Source: Nitratireductor aestuarii
GTDB taxonomy: Bacteria > Pseudomonadota > Alphaproteobacteria > Rhizobiales > Rhizobiaceae
Reading direction: 5' to 3'
DNA length: 64,000 bases
Assembly (NCBI RefSeq): GCF_014641695.1
Contig: NZ_BMIF01000003.1
Span: forward strand, 124,001 to 188,000
Positions 38,766-53,206 of the stretch are shown here, one piece after another (the first letter of the stretch is position 1; each line of letters opens with the position of its first letter). The notes under the pieces were generated by a model that worked only from the letters and a program-made list of their open reading frames with translations, was not told where the DNA came from and did no database searches. The position numbers and the translations under genes were made by a program.

Positions 38766-39416
38766 ATGAGCCGTTTCGCCATTTTGCTCGGTGGTGCGGT
38801 GACACGCACGCCTGAACTGGACGCCGAAATTGCCGGTGCGCGCGTGATCGCCGCCGATTCAGGCATAGGCCATGCCGAAACCCTCGGCCTGACTCCGGAA
38901 CTGTGGCTTGGCGACTTCGACTCCGTGCCTCGCCTCCTGCGGGAGGCTTATCCCGGCATTCCGCGCGAAGTCTATCCCTCGGACAAGGACAAGACTGACG
39001 GCGAGCTTGCCGTCGAGACCGCACTGGCACGCGGGGCCACGTCGCTGGTGCTGGTTGGCGCATTCGGTGGCCCACGGCAGGATCACATACTGCTGCATCT
39101 GACGCAGGCCATCCAGCTTGGGGAAGCGGGCATTCTAACCGTTCTGACGAGCGGCAATCAGGTCGGACGACCGATCACCTGTGGTCCGGTCCATTCCTTC
39201 GACTATCCGACTGGAACGCTCTTTTCCGTTCTGCCATTCACGGCGCTGTCGGGGCTTACCGTTGAGGGCGCCAAATGGCCGCTCGATGCGGTTGAGGTTC
39301 CATTCGGATCATCTCTCACCGTTTCCAATGTGGTAGACGGCGAGTTGAAAATTTCACTGAAGCAGGGCAGGGCTCTGCTTCTGGTCACCATAGAAGCTGC
39401 GAATCGCGAGGATTGA
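38766..39416 (+). CDS. Thiamine diphosphokinase
   Basis: A 216-residue enzyme that transfers pyrophosphate from ATP to thiamine, making the cofactor used by SucA and others. Family marks are AADSGIGHAETLGL, LGDFDSV, PSDKDKTDGELA and the GGPRQDH segment. Full length. It shares a short intergenic spacing (one base) with the following ABC-F gene, so the two are probably translated from one message. Confidence 0.9.
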   Translation: MSRFAILLGGAVTRTPELDAEIAGARVIAADSGIGHAETLGLTPELWLGDFDSVPRLLREAYPGIPREVYPSDKDKTDGELAVETALARGATSLVLVGAFGGPRQDHILLHLTQAIQLGEAGILTVLTSGNQVGRPITCGPVHSFDYPTGTLFSVLPFTALSGLTVEGAKWPLDAVEVPFGSSLTVSNVVDGELKISLKQGRALLLVTIEAANRED

Positions 39417-39417
39417 T

Positions 39418-41229
<1,812 letters not shown>

Positions 41230-41292
41230 GCCACATTCACGGCTTTCTAACCTGCAAGGCTTACCATTTCTGGAAACATAAGCAGGTTAGAC

Positions 41293-42234
41293 ATGTCGCA
41301 AGAATTCCTGGTTTCCGCCCAGCCTGATCTGCAGAAGGCCCGAGCCGAATGGCTGGCCTCCCTGCAGGATGAGCGCCGCCTCGCCGCCAACACGCTGGAA
41401 GCCTACGAGCGCGACACCCGCCAGTTCCTGCAGTTCATGACAGGCTACTGCGGCGGCGCTCCCGGCATTTCCGATGTTGCGGAGCTTCGCCCGGCGGATC
41501 TGCGCAGCTTCCTTGCCCATCGCCGCAATGAGGGCGCTGGCCCCCGTTCGCTGGGCCGCTCGCTGGCGGGTATCCGCTCTTTCCTGCGCTTTCTTGAACG
41601 TCGCGGTCTTGCGAACGCAGCCGGTGCAGGCGCCATGCGCGCGCCCAAGGCTGGTCGCAGTCTGCCGAAACCGCTCACCGCGCAGGATGCTCTCCGCGTA
41701 ACGTCAGGCGAAGGACAGCTTGCCGAGGAGCCGTGGATTGCGGCGCGCAACGCCGCGGTTCTGGTGCTGCTCTATGGAGCGGGCTTGCGTATCAGTGAGG
41801 CGTTGGGGCTAAAGGGAGAGGATGTCGCGTCGATCACGGAAGGGTCGCTGCGCATCACCGGCAAGGGCAACAAGACCCGGCTCGTTCCTGTGCTGCCGGT
41901 TGTCCATGAGGCGGTGCAGGAATATCTGCGCCTCTGCCCGTGGCATATAGAGCCGGCAACGCCGCTTTTTCGCGGCGCCAAGGGCGGGGCCCTGCAACCA
42001 GCCATAATCCAGCGCGAGATGAAGAAGATGCGTTCGGCTCTTGATCTGCCGGATACCGCGACCCCACATGCGTTGCGCCATTCCTTCGCCACGCATCTCT
42101 TGGCGCGGGGTGGTGACCTGCGTGCAATCCAGGAATTGCTTGGCCACGCAAGTCTTTCGACAACGCAGATCTATACGGCGGTCGATACGTCGCGGCTGAT
42201 GGAGATATATCAGAGTGCCCATCCGAGAGCGTAA
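41293..42234 (+). CDS. xerC: Tyrosine recombinase XerC
   Basis: A 313-residue housekeeping recombinase that, with XerD, resolves chromosome dimers at dif. All six catalytic residues are visible: Arg166 (GLRISEAL), Lys191 (GKGNKTR), His259, Arg262 (HALRHSF), His285 (LLGHAS) and Tyr294 (QIYTA). No phage genes or att-like repeats are nearby, so it is not an integrase of a mobile element. Its 3' end overlaps the next gene by 20 bases. FtsK, its activator, is also in the window. Confidence 0.93.
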   Translation: MSQEFLVSAQPDLQKARAEWLASLQDERRLAANTLEAYERDTRQFLQFMTGYCGGAPGISDVAELRPADLRSFLAHRRNEGAGPRSLGRSLAGIRSFLRFLERRGLANAAGAGAMRAPKAGRSLPKPLTAQDALRVTSGEGQLAEEPWIAARNAAVLVLLYGAGLRISEALGLKGEDVASITEGSLRITGKGNKTRLVPVLPVVHEAVQEYLRLCPWHIEPATPLFRGAKGGALQPAIIQREMKKMRSALDLPDTATPHALRHSFATHLLARGGDLRAIQELLGHASLSTTQIYTAVDTSRLMEIYQSAHPRA

Positions 42235-43246
42235 TATATCAGGACTGTTCCGCAGGACGCTGCTGGGCTTATGCGGGCTTGTGGCACTGGGCAGCCTCCC
42301 CGCCGCTGCGGAAGACAATGCTTGCGGTGCCAACCTGATTGCGGAAGCCAAGCGAGAGGACGCGGCGAAGTACGAAGCGATCCGCGAGGCAGCCAAGGAA
42401 ACGCCGAACGGCCAGGGGCTCCTCTGGAAGATCGAGCGCGATGGCGCAAAACCCTCCTATCTCTTCGGCACGATGCACATGAGCGACACGCGCATCGTGA
42501 ACCTGCCGGAGCCGGTGGAGAAAGCTTTCGATACTTCCGAGACGATCGTGATCGAGACAACGGACATACTCGACAGATCGATCGTCATGCGCGAATTCGC
42601 CAAGCGAGCCGACCTCACCATGTTCCCGGAAGGTGAGAAGCTGACGGACCACCTGACCGAGGATGAGCAGACGGAGCTTGGCAACTGGCTTGAAAGCCAG
42701 GGCGTGCCGCTGCAATCAGTGATCCGCATGAAGCCCTGGATGATCCTCTCCATGGCGTCGCAGCCCGACTGCGAGTCAAAGCGTCAGGCCGCTGGCGCAA
42801 AGATCCTCGACGTCGACCTCGCACAGCGGGCGAGGGAGGCCGGCAAGACCGTAGGCGGGCTGGAAACGCTCGGCGAGCAGTTCGAGGCACTCAATTCCTT
42901 CTCGACTGAGATCCAGATGCGGGCGCTGCTCAGCACCGCCGCCATGGGCGACCGGATCAACGACGTCATGGAAACGCTGGTCAACCTCTATGTCTCGGGC
43001 GAGACAGGCATGTTCACACCCGCTGTCCTCGAGCTTGTTCCCCATGACAGCGAGGAGGTAGCGGATTATGCCGAATTCGAGGAGCGGGTGGTCCTGAAGC
43101 GCAACCACCTGATGGCCGCGCGCGCGCAGAAATACCTGAACGAAGGCGGGGCATTCATCGCTGTCGGCGCCCTCCATCTGCCCGGTTCCGAAGGCCTGAT
43201 CGAGCTGTTCCGGGTCGCTGGATGGACGGTCGAGAAGGCCTACTGA
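42215..43246 (+). CDS. GumN/TraB family exported protein
   Basis: A 343-residue protein with a signal peptide (FRRTLLGLCGLVALGSLPAAA, residues about 12-33). The two family motifs are GTMHMSD near the N-terminal third and GALHLPG near the C-terminus, in the pattern of TraB/PrgY/GumN proteins, thought to be metal-dependent proteases of the TIKI type. No specific target is known. It starts with GTG inside the end of xerC, so translation is probably coupled. Confidence 0.85.
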   Translation: MPIRERNISGLFRRTLLGLCGLVALGSLPAAAEDNACGANLIAEAKREDAAKYEAIREAAKETPNGQGLLWKIERDGAKPSYLFGTMHMSDTRIVNLPEPVEKAFDTSETIVIETTDILDRSIVMREFAKRADLTMFPEGEKLTDHLTEDEQTELGNWLESQGVPLQSVIRMKPWMILSMASQPDCESKRQAAGAKILDVDLAQRAREAGKTVGGLETLGEQFEALNSFSTEIQMRALLSTAAMGDRINDVMETLVNLYVSGETGMFTPAVLELVPHDSEEVADYAEFEERVVLKRNHLMAARAQKYLNEGGAFIAVGALHLPGSEGLIELFRVAGWTVEKAY

Positions 43247-43325
43247 AGCGCGTAATTGGACAATAACGGAACTCTATACGCGTGCTCGACGTTCTAGCGG
43301 GCATGATGAATGGAGAACCTGTTCT

Positions 43326-43736
43326 ATGACGAACTACGATCCCACCCGTGAACCACCGCGTGATCCGCGCGATCCGGGCGCTCCGCTCGGCGCTCAACCA
43401 CAGCCGGCAGCCAATCAGACCGTCGTTCGCTCTGGCGGCAGTGGTTCTCTCGTTATCGCAGCCGTAGTGGCAGCGATCCTTGTTATCCTGTTCCTCGTCT
43501 TTGGCGGTGGCGCGATGTTCAGCAGCAACGACTCGCCCGACACCACGACGACCGTGGCGCCTGAGACGACGACACCAGCTGCACCCGACGCAACACCGGC
43601 TCCGCCGGCGACCGATACCGCTCCGGCTCCGACCACGCCTGCGCCGGACACCACGACACCTCCGGCAACGCCGGACACCACCACCACGCCTCCTGCAGAC
43701 GGTGGTTCAACGACGACGCCAGCACCTGCACAGTAA
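43326..43736 (+). CDS. Single-pass membrane protein with Pro/Thr/Ala-rich tail
   Basis: A 136-residue protein I do not recognise. Residues 1-40 are charged and Pro-rich (DPTREPPRDPRDPG); one hydrophobic helix follows (LVIAAVVAAILVILFLVFGG, about 43-62); the remaining 70 residues are almost only Thr, Pro, Ala and Asp in irregular TTTP/APA repeats. The tail is probably outside the cytoplasm and could act as a flexible stalk in the periplasm. A strong terminator follows. No neighbour suggests a role. Confidence 0.65.
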   Translation: MTNYDPTREPPRDPRDPGAPLGAQPQPAANQTVVRSGGSGSLVIAAVVAAILVILFLVFGGGAMFSSNDSPDTTTTVAPETTTPAAPDATPAPPATDTAPAPTTPAPDTTTPPATPDTTTTPPADGGSTTTPAPAQ

Positions 43737-43761
43737 GGCTTGCGAGAGAAGTCTCAAAAGA

Positions 43762-43789
43762 AAATGGCCGCGGTCTCCCGCGGCCATTT
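43762..43789. terminator. Bidirectional terminator between the Pro/Thr-rich gene and lpd
   Basis: Perfect 12-base stem AAATGGCCGCGG/CCGCGGCCATTT with a TCTC loop and A/T-rich flanks. It serves the two convergent genes. Confidence 0.85.
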
Positions 43790-43812
43790 ACATATCCGAT
43801 AATTGGACTTGC

Positions 43813-45225
43813 TTAAGAATGGATCGGCTTCGCGAAAGCTGCGAGTGCCGCTTCCTTGACAGCTTCCGACATGGTCGGGTGAGCGTGGCAGGTGCGGGCC
43901 AGGTCCTCGGAAGAACCACCGAACTCCATGAGAACGGCTGCTTCGTGGATCATCTCGCCTGCGCCGAAGCCGAGGATGTGAACGCCCAGAACCTGATCGG
44001 TCTGCTTGTCGGCGAGAACCTTCACCAGACCATCCGTCTGCAGCATCGAACGGGCGCGACCGTTGGCGCTGAAGGGGAACTTGCCGACGTTGTACTCAAC
44101 GCCTGCCTTCTTCAGCTCTTCCTCGGTCTTGCCGACGGAAGCAACCTCGGGGCTCGTGTAGACGACGCCCGGAATGACGTTGTAGTTCACATGGCCAGCC
44201 TGACCGGCGATGATCTCGGCAACGGCAACGCCTTCTTCCTCGGCCTTGTGCGCGAGCATCGGGCCGACAACGACGTCACCGATGGCGTAGACGCCCGGCA
44301 CGTTGGTGCGCAGATGTCCGTCGACCTTCACGCGGCCGCGCTCATCAACCTCGATACCGGCTTCCTGAAGACCCAGACCTGCCGTGTAGGGCTTGCGGCC
44401 CGTGGACACCAGAACGACGTCTGCTTCGATCGTTTCGCTATCGCCGCCCTTGGCAGGCTCGAAGCTGACGGAAGCGCCGTTCTCGCTGCGCTGAACGGCC
44501 GTGACCTTCGCGCCGAGCTTGAAGGTGAAGCCCTGCTTGGCAAGCAGACGCTGGAACTGCTTGGCGATCTCGCCGTCCATGCCGCCGAGGATATTGTCGA
44601 GGTACTCGACAACCGTCACTTCAGCACCGAGACGTGCCCAGACCGAACCGAGCTCAAGGCCAATCACACCACCGCCAACGACGACGAGCTTGCCTGGAAC
44701 CTTGTCCAGCACCAGTGCGCCGGTGGAGGAAACGATGACCTTCTCGTCGAACTCGACGTTCACGCCGGGGATGCCGGCAACTTCCGAACCGGTGGCGATG
44801 ACGATGTTCTTCGTCTCGACCGTCTGCTCGGCGCCATCCTCAGCCGTCACAACGACCTTGCCAGCGGCAGCAATGCGACCGGTGCCGCGGAAGATCGCGA
44901 TCTTGTTCTTCTTCATCAGGAAGTCGAGACCCTTGACGTTCTGATCGACCGTCTGGGCGCGATGTGCCATCAGCTTCTCAAGGTTGACGGAAACGCCGCT
45001 CACCTCGATGCCGAGCTTGTCGAAGGAATGCTGTGCCTCAGCATACATTTCAGTTGCGTGCAGCAGGGCCTTGGAAGGGATGCAGCCGACATTGACGCAG
45101 GTGCCGCCGTGGTTCGGCAGCTTCTCCACCACTGCAGTCTTGAGGCCGAGCTGTGCTGCCTTGATGGCGCATACATAGCCGCCAGGGCCGGTTCCGATTA
45201 CAACGACGTCGAATTGCTCTGGCAT
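43813..45225 (-). CDS. lpdA: Dihydrolipoyl dehydrogenase
   Basis: A 470-residue FAD enzyme (E3) that reoxidises lipoamide of 2-oxo acid dehydrogenases with [11 protein letters not shown] (FAD site), the redox disulfide CVNVGC (Cys43-Cys48), GGGVIGLE (NAD site) and the C-terminal HAHPTMSE with the catalytic His-Glu pair are all present. The ATG at 45225 has AGGAAAG upstream. It is the last gene of the leftward TCA operon, 128 bases after sucB, and serves as the E3 of 2-oxoglutarate dehydrogenase. Confidence 0.95.
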   Translation of the reverse strand: MPEQFDVVVIGTGPGGYVCAIKAAQLGLKTAVVEKLPNHGGTCVNVGCIPSKALLHATEMYAEAQHSFDKLGIEVSGVSVNLEKLMAHRAQTVDQNVKGLDFLMKKNKIAIFRGTGRIAAAGKVVVTAEDGAEQTVETKNIVIATGSEVAGIPGVNVEFDEKVIVSSTGALVLDKVPGKLVVVGGGVIGLELGSVWARLGAEVTVVEYLDNILGGMDGEIAKQFQRLLAKQGFTFKLGAKVTAVQRSENGASVSFEPAKGGDSETIEADVVLVSTGRKPYTAGLGLQEAGIEVDERGRVKVDGHLRTNVPGVYAIGDVVVGPMLAHKAEEEGVAVAEIIAGQAGHVNYNVIPGVVYTSPEVASVGKTEEELKKAGVEYNVGKFPFSANGRARSMLQTDGLVKVLADKQTDQVLGVHILGFGAGEMIHEAAVLMEFGGSSEDLARTCHAHPTMSEAVKEAALAAFAKPIHS

Positions 45226-45353
45226 GGTTCTTTCCTGCCTGTCTTGGGGCAGCGCTAACATCGCTGCTGAACTGGAAAATAATCTACCGGGAGGCTTCAT
45301 CCGCAATTCCCTCTATGGGGAAGAAGCAGGCGAAGCCGTCCCGGTCGCTTAAA

Positions 45354-46613
<1,260 letters not shown>

Positions 46614-46644
46614 ATTGAAATTTCCGTTCGCTCTGTCTCGTTAA

Positions 46645-49626
46645 TCAGCCCAGTGCGTCTTCCAGCAGGGCGGCGAGTTGTTGGAGGTGCTTGGACATGA
46701 GGCCGGTTGCAGGCGAAGCCGAAGCCGGGCGGCCTGCGTAGCGGGCGCGCTTGTGCTTGGCATCCATGTGCTGCAGGACCCATTCCAGGTAAGGCTCGAT
46801 GAACGACCAGGCACCCATGTTCTTGGGCTCTTCCTGGCACCAGACGATCTCCGCATTCTTGAAACGCGACAGCTCGTTGATGAGCGCCTTGGCCGGGAAC
46901 GGATAGAGCTGTTCGACGCGCAGCAGGTAGATGTCGTCGATGCCACGCTTCTCGCGCTCTTCGTAAAGGTCGTAGTAGACCTTGCCCGAAGAGATCACGA
47001 CGCGACGGATCTTGGCATCCTTCTGCAGCTTGATCGGCTGATCCTTCAGGTACTCCGCATCGTCCCACAGCAGGCGGTGGAACGTGGACTCACCCGACAT
47101 CTCGGCCAGTGTCGACACGGCGCGCTTGTGGCGCAGCAGCGACTTCGGCGTCATCAGGATCAGCGGCTTGCGGAAGTCGCGCTTCATCTGACGGCGCAGG
47201 ATGTGGAAGTAGTTCGCCGGCGTGGTGACGTTGGCGACCTGCATGTTGTCTTCGGCGCAGAGCTGGAGGAAACGCTCCAGACGAGCCGAGGAGTGCTCCG
47301 GACCCTGACCTTCGTAGCCGTGCGGCAGAAGGCAGACGAGACCGGACATGCGCAGCCACTTGCGTTCACCCGAAGAGATGAACTGGTCGAACACCACCTG
47401 GGCACCGTTGGCGAAATCGCCGAACTGGGCTTCCCACATGGTCAGCGCGCGGGGCTCGGACAGCGAGAACCCGTACTCGAAGCCAAGCACTGCCTCTTCC
47501 GAAAGCATCGAGTTGATGACTTCGTAGTGGGCCTGCTGAGGTCCGAGGTTGTTGAGCGGAATGTGGCGGCTCTCGTCCTTCTGGTCGTAGAGAACCGAGT
47601 GACGCTGCGAGAAGGTGCCGCGCTCGGAGTCCTGACCGGAGAGACGGATCGGGTTGCCGTCGAGCAGGATCGAACCGAACGCGAGTGCTTCGGCCGTCGC
47701 CCAGTCGAGGCCTTCGCCCGTCTCGATCATCTGCTTGCGGTTTTCCAGGAAGCGGGTGATCGTGCGGTGCGGCTCGAAGCCTTCCGGCACTTCCGTCAGC
47801 TTCTTGCCGATCTGCTTCAGCGTCTTCAGCGGTACGGCGGTCTTGCCGCGGCGCTGCTCGTCAGCTTCATCAGCCGTGCGGAGGCCGGACCAAGCGCCGT
47901 CCAGCCAGTCGGCCTTGTTGGGCTTGTAGGACTGGCCGGCTTCGAACTCGTTTTCGAGCTTGGCACGCCAGTCGGCACGCATCTGGTCGACTTCAGCCTG
48001 GGTGATCAGGCCTTCCTGGATGAGCTTGTCGCTGTAGATCTGCGCGGTCGTGCGATGCGCGCGGATCTTGCGGTACATGATCGGCTGCGTGAACGCCGGC
48101 TCGTCACCTTCATTGTGACCGAAGCGGCGGTAGCAGAACATGTCGATGACGACAGGCTTGTGGAAGGTCTGACGGAACTCGGTCGCGACCTTCGCAGCGT
48201 AGACAACAGCTTCCGGATCGTCGCCGTTGACGTGGAAGATCGGCGCTTCGATCATCTTGGCAACGTCGGACGGATAGGGCGAGGAACGCGAGAAATACGG
48301 GTTCGTCGTGAAGCCGATCTGATTGTTGATGATGAAGTGCACGGTGCCCGCAACGCGGTGGCCGCGCAGGCCAGAGAGACCAAGGCACTCTGCAACCACG
48401 CCCTGGCCCGCGAAGGCGGCGTCGCCGTGGATGAGCAGCGGCATGACCTTGGCGCGTTCCTGAATTGGAACGATCTCTTCCCGCTTGCGGCCGAACAGCT
48501 GGTCCTGCTTGGCGCGAGCCTTGCCCATTACCACCGGATTTACGATTTCCAGGTGCGACGGGTTGGCGGTCAGCGAGAGGTGGACGTTGTTGCCGTCGAA
48601 CTCACGGTCAGACGAAGCACCGAGGTGGTACTTCACGTCGCCCGAACCTTCGACGTCGTCCGGAGCGAACGAACCGCCCTTGAACTCGTGGAAGATTGCG
48701 CGGTGCGGCTTGGCCATCACCTGGCTCAGCACGTTCAGGCGGCCGCGGTGGGCCATGCCCAGTACGATTTCCTTCAGGCCCATCTGGCCGCCGCGCTTGA
48801 TGATCTGCTCGAGAGCAGGGATCAGCGACTCGCCACCATCAAGACCGAAGCGCTTGGTGCCCTTGTACTTGACGTCGATGAACTGCTCGAAGCCTTCGGC
48901 CTCGATCAGCTTCTGCAGGATTGCCTTCTTGCCGTTCGGGGTGAATTCCACGCCCTTGTCCGGACCCTCGATGCGTTCCTGGATCCATGCCTTTTCCTCC
49001 GGGTTGGAGATGTGCATGAATTCGACGCCGATGGTGCCGCAATAGGTGCGCTTCAGGATGTCGAGCATCTGGCGGACGGTGGCGTACTCCAGGCCCAGCA
49101 CGTTGTCGATGAAGATCGGACGGTCGAAATCGGCTTCCGTGAAGCCGTAGGCCGACGGGGAAAGCTCGTTGTAATCCTCGAGGGGATTTGCGAGGCCGAG
49201 CGGGTCCAGGTTCGCGTGCAGGTGACCACGCATGCGGTATGCGCGGATCATCATGATCGCGTGGACGGAGTCGGTCGTGGCCTGGCGGATCTGTTCGGCC
49301 GTCTGGCCTGAGCCTGCCTGAGCCTTCTTTTCCAGCTTGCCCTTGATGTGGGTTTCAATCGCGCCCCAGTTTCCATCGAGCGCTGAAATCAGTTCGCCAT
49401 TGGCGGTAACCGGCCAGTTCTTCTTCTTCCAGGAGGCGCCGGCGGCGCTCTTCTTGACGGCTTCAGCGTCATCCTTGAGCTGCTTGAAAAAGGCCTGCCA
49501 GTCTTCGCTTACGGAATTTGGATCATTCTCGTAAGCGGCATGCAGCTCCTCGATATAGGCGGCATTGCCACCATAGAGGAACGACGTAACCGAGAATTCT
49601 TCGTTGGCCTGATCTTGCCGTGCCAT
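46645..49626 (-). CDS. sucA: 2-Oxoglutarate dehydrogenase E1
   Basis: A 993-residue thiamine-diphosphate decarboxylase that starts the oxidation of 2-oxoglutarate. Marks include the N-terminal E2-contact segment (SFLYGGNAAYIEELH), GMAHRGRLNVL, GDAAFAGQGVVAE, NNQIGFTT and the C-terminal WCQEEPKNMGAW. Normal length for the group. It is 30 bases upstream of sucB and 152 bases downstream of sucD, all leftward. Confidence 0.96.
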   Translation of the reverse strand: MARQDQANEEFSVTSFLYGGNAAYIEELHAAYENDPNSVSEDWQAFFKQLKDDAEAVKKSAAGASWKKKNWPVTANGELISALDGNWGAIETHIKGKLEKKAQAGSGQTAEQIRQATTDSVHAIMMIRAYRMRGHLHANLDPLGLANPLEDYNELSPSAYGFTEADFDRPIFIDNVLGLEYATVRQMLDILKRTYCGTIGVEFMHISNPEEKAWIQERIEGPDKGVEFTPNGKKAILQKLIEAEGFEQFIDVKYKGTKRFGLDGGESLIPALEQIIKRGGQMGLKEIVLGMAHRGRLNVLSQVMAKPHRAIFHEFKGGSFAPDDVEGSGDVKYHLGASSDREFDGNNVHLSLTANPSHLEIVNPVVMGKARAKQDQLFGRKREEIVPIQERAKVMPLLIHGDAAFAGQGVVAECLGLSGLRGHRVAGTVHFIINNQIGFTTNPYFSRSSPYPSDVAKMIEAPIFHVNGDDPEAVVYAAKVATEFRQTFHKPVVIDMFCYRRFGHNEGDEPAFTQPIMYRKIRAHRTTAQIYSDKLIQEGLITQAEVDQMRADWRAKLENEFEAGQSYKPNKADWLDGAWSGLRTADEADEQRRGKTAVPLKTLKQIGKKLTEVPEGFEPHRTITRFLENRKQMIETGEGLDWATAEALAFGSILLDGNPIRLSGQDSERGTFSQRHSVLYDQKDESRHIPLNNLGPQQAHYEVINSMLSEEAVLGFEYGFSLSEPRALTMWEAQFGDFANGAQVVFDQFISSGERKWLRMSGLVCLLPHGYEGQGPEHSSARLERFLQLCAEDNMQVANVTTPANYFHILRRQMKRDFRKPLILMTPKSLLRHKRAVSTLAEMSGESTFHRLLWDDAEYLKDQPIKLQKDAKIRRVVISSGKVYYDLYEEREKRGIDDIYLLRVEQLYPFPAKALINELSRFKNAEIVWCQEEPKNMGAWSFIEPYLEWVLQHMDAKHKRARYAGRPASASPATGLMSKHLQQLAALLEDALG

Positions 49627-49778
49627 TTTATCTAGCCGGGACTATGCCCGGTCTCCTCTTAGCCGGTAAAGCAGACGACACGCTGATATGGTAAGACCTG
49701 CCCGGGCATTGCCGGGGCAGGCTTCCAATTTCGAGATGCGTAACCGTGCTGCTGGTTCCACCCTAATCGTCTTGTTTG

Positions 49779-50681
49779 TTAGCCTTTGATTGCTTCGACG
49801 AGGGTTGTTCCGAGACGTGCAGGCGACGGGGAAACGCGGATGCCCGCGCGTTCCATCGCTGCGATCTTGCTCTCGGCGTCGCCCTTGCCACCCGACACGA
49901 CAGCGCCAGCATGGCCCATCGTGCGGCCCTTCGGCGCCGTACGTCCAGCAATGAAGCCAGCCATCGGCTTCTTGCGGCCGCGCTTTGCCTCATCGAGCAG
50001 GAACTGTGCTGCGTCTTCCTCGGCCGAACCGCCGATCTCGCCGATCATGATGATCGACTTGGTCTCTTCGTCAGCGAGGAACATCTCCAGCACGTCGATG
50101 AACTCGGTGCCCTTGACCGGGTCGCCGCCGATACCGACAGCGGTGGTCTGGCCAAGGCCTTCGTTCGAGGTCTGGAAAACTGCCTCGTATGTAAGCGTTC
50201 CGGAACGCGAAACAACGCCCACCGAACCCTTCTTGAAGATGCTGCCCGGCATGATGCCGATCTTGCACTCGTTCGGGGTCAGAACGCCGGGGCAGTTCGG
50301 GCCGATCAGGCGCGAGCTGGAGCGATCCAGGCGAGCCTTCACCTTGACCATGTCCGCGACCGGGATGCCTTCGGTGATGCAGACGATCAGCGGGATCTCT
50401 GCCTCAATGGCTTCGATGATGGCTGCTGCCGCACCTGCTGGCGGAACGTAGATCACCGAAGCGTCGGCGCCGGTGCGCTCCTTGCCTTCAGCGACGGAAG
50501 CGAAGATCGGCAGGGTTTCGCCCTTGGAGCCGGTCCACGTCTCGCCACCCTTGGACGGATGAATGCCGCCGACCATCTGGGTGCCGTAGTAGGCCAGCGC
50601 CTGCTCGGTGTGGAAGGTACCGGTCTTGCCGGTAAGGCCCTGAACAAGAACCTTTGTATCTTTGTTGATAAGGATGGACAT
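49779..50681 (-). CDS. sucD: Succinyl-CoA synthetase alpha subunit
   Basis: A 300-residue subunit that binds CoA ([15 protein letters not shown] near the N-terminus) and carries the phosphorylated histidine in [18 protein letters not shown]. With SucC it converts succinyl-CoA to succinate and makes ATP or GTP. The ATG is preceded by AGGACCGGAAATA. It is the third gene of the operon, 105 bases after sucC. Confidence 0.96.
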   Translation of the reverse strand: MSILINKDTKVLVQGLTGKTGTFHTEQALAYYGTQMVGGIHPSKGGETWTGSKGETLPIFASVAEGKERTGADASVIYVPPAGAAAAIIEAIEAEIPLIVCITEGIPVADMVKVKARLDRSSSRLIGPNCPGVLTPNECKIGIMPGSIFKKGSVGVVSRSGTLTYEAVFQTSNEGLGQTTAVGIGGDPVKGTEFIDVLEMFLADEETKSIIMIGEIGGSAEEDAAQFLLDEAKRGRKKPMAGFIAGRTAPKGRTMGHAGAVVSGGKGDAESKIAAMERAGIRVSPSPARLGTTLVEAIKG

Positions 50682-50786
50682 TATTTCCGGTCCTTTGAAA
50701 TTTGTCTGATCTGGCTAGGTTGACTGGTCTGGCAGTGGGAAGCGGCGCCTGGTCTCTGGGAAGAAGCCTGGCGCCAGCTCTTGTCC

Positions 50787-51980
50787 TTAGCCGTTGACAG
50801 CCTTGACGATTTTCTGGGCTGCGTCGTCCAGATCGTCTGCGGAAATGACGTTCAGGCCACTTTCGTTGATGATCTTCTTACCCAGCTCGACATTGGTACC
50901 TTCCAGTCGAACAACCAGCGGAACCTGCAGGCCAACTTCCTTCACAGCAGCGATTACGCCCTCTGCGATAACATCGCAGCGCATGATGCCGCCAAAGATG
51001 TTGACCAGGATGCCCTTCACTGCCGGATCGGCAGTGATGATCTTGAACGCTGCCGTCACCTTCTCCTTGGTGGCGCCGCCGCCAACGTCCAGGAAGTTTG
51101 CCGGCTCTGCGCCGTAGAGCTTGATGATGTCCATCGTCGCCATGGCAAGGCCTGCGCCGTTGACCATGCAGCCGATGTTGCCGTCGAGCGCCACATAGGC
51201 GAGGTCCCACTTGGAAGCCTCGATTTCCTTGGCGTCTTCCTCGGTCGTGTCACGCAGAGCGCGAACGTCCTCGTGGCGGAACAGGGCGTTGCCGTCGAAG
51301 GAAACCTTGGCGTCCAGGACGCGCAGGCGGCCGTTCTTCATGACGATCAGCGGGTTGATCTCGAGCAGGCTCATGTCCTTCTCGACAAAAGCCTTGTAGA
51401 GGATCGGGAACAGCGTCTCGCCGTCCTTGGCTGCTTCGCCTTCAAGCTTCAGCGACGCGTTGATCTTCGCTACGTCCTCAGCCGTCACACCTGCTTCCGG
51501 GTCGATCGGCAGGGTCAGGATCTTCTCAGGCGTATGCTCGGCCACGGCCTCGATGTCCATGCCGCCTTCGGTGGAGACCACGAAAGCAACACGGCCGACG
51601 GAGCGGTCAACCAGGATCGACAGGTAGAGCTCGCGATCAATGTCGGCGCCGTCTTCGATGTAGAGACGGTTGACCTGCTTGCCCTCAGGACCGGTCTGCG
51701 CGGTCACCAGGGTGTTGCCAAGCATTTCCTTGGAGTGGGAAACAGCTTCTTCAATGCTGAAGGCGAGGCGAACGCCGCCCTTTGCGTCCGGGCCGAGTTC
51801 CTTGAACTTGCCCTTGCCGCGGCCACCAGCGTGGATCTGGCTCTTGACCACGTAAAGCGGACCGGGGAGGGACTTTGCCGCAGCCTCAGCCTCGTCAGCC
51901 TTGAGGATGGCTACGCCTTCAGCGACCGGTGCTCCGTAGGCCTTGAGCAGCTGCTTGGCCTGATACTCGTGAATGTTCAT
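50787..51980 (-). CDS. sucC: Succinyl-CoA synthetase beta subunit
   Basis: A 397-residue ATP-grasp subunit that binds the nucleotide. The N-terminus ([16 protein letters not shown]), [12 protein letters not shown] and the C-terminal domain with [10 protein letters not shown] are typical. It begins 12 bases after the mdh stop, indicating one message with mdh. Confidence 0.96.
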   Translation of the reverse strand: MNIHEYQAKQLLKAYGAPVAEGVAILKADEAEAAAKSLPGPLYVVKSQIHAGGRGKGKFKELGPDAKGGVRLAFSIEEAVSHSKEMLGNTLVTAQTGPEGKQVNRLYIEDGADIDRELYLSILVDRSVGRVAFVVSTEGGMDIEAVAEHTPEKILTLPIDPEAGVTAEDVAKINASLKLEGEAAKDGETLFPILYKAFVEKDMSLLEINPLIVMKNGRLRVLDAKVSFDGNALFRHEDVRALRDTTEEDAKEIEASKWDLAYVALDGNIGCMVNGAGLAMATMDIIKLYGAEPANFLDVGGGATKEKVTAAFKIITADPAVKGILVNIFGGIMRCDVIAEGVIAAVKEVGLQVPLVVRLEGTNVELGKKIINESGLNVISADDLDDAAQKIVKAVNG

Positions 51981-51992
51981 GCCGGTGAAATC

Positions 51993-53096
<1,104 letters not shown>

Positions 53097-53138
53097 TTAA
53101 ATTTTTCAATCGTTTATAACGTCTGCGGCTTACGTGAA

Positions 53139-53170
53139 CGTCAAAATTTTATGGGCATATCGTCAAAATT
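53139..53170 (-). promoter_or_regulatory. Direct repeats upstream of the mdh-suc operon
   Basis: CGTCAAAATT occurs at 53139-53148 and again at 53161-53170, 22 bases apart, which is two helix turns. Read leftward (AATTTTGACG) each copy contains a TTGACG-like -35 element; a TTATAA follows the nearer copy at a spacing of about 19. They could be tandem sites for a regulator or overlapping promoter elements of the TCA operon. Confidence 0.4.
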
Positions 53171-53186
53171 CACCTATTGGAAAATG

Positions 53187-53206
53187 GTGATGACGACGTT
53201 CATCAC
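53187..53206 (-). terminator. Hairpin at the end of zapE
   Basis: Perfect palindrome GTGATGA-CGACGT-TCATCAC directly after the zapE stop, followed leftward by CATTTT. The stem is only seven bases and AT-rich, so it is a weak terminator at best. Confidence 0.4.

Noticed and set aside
41293-42234. Integrase of a genomic island
   Set aside because: The protein is a standard XerC with housekeeping neighbours, and no att repeats, tRNA or phage genes are near.
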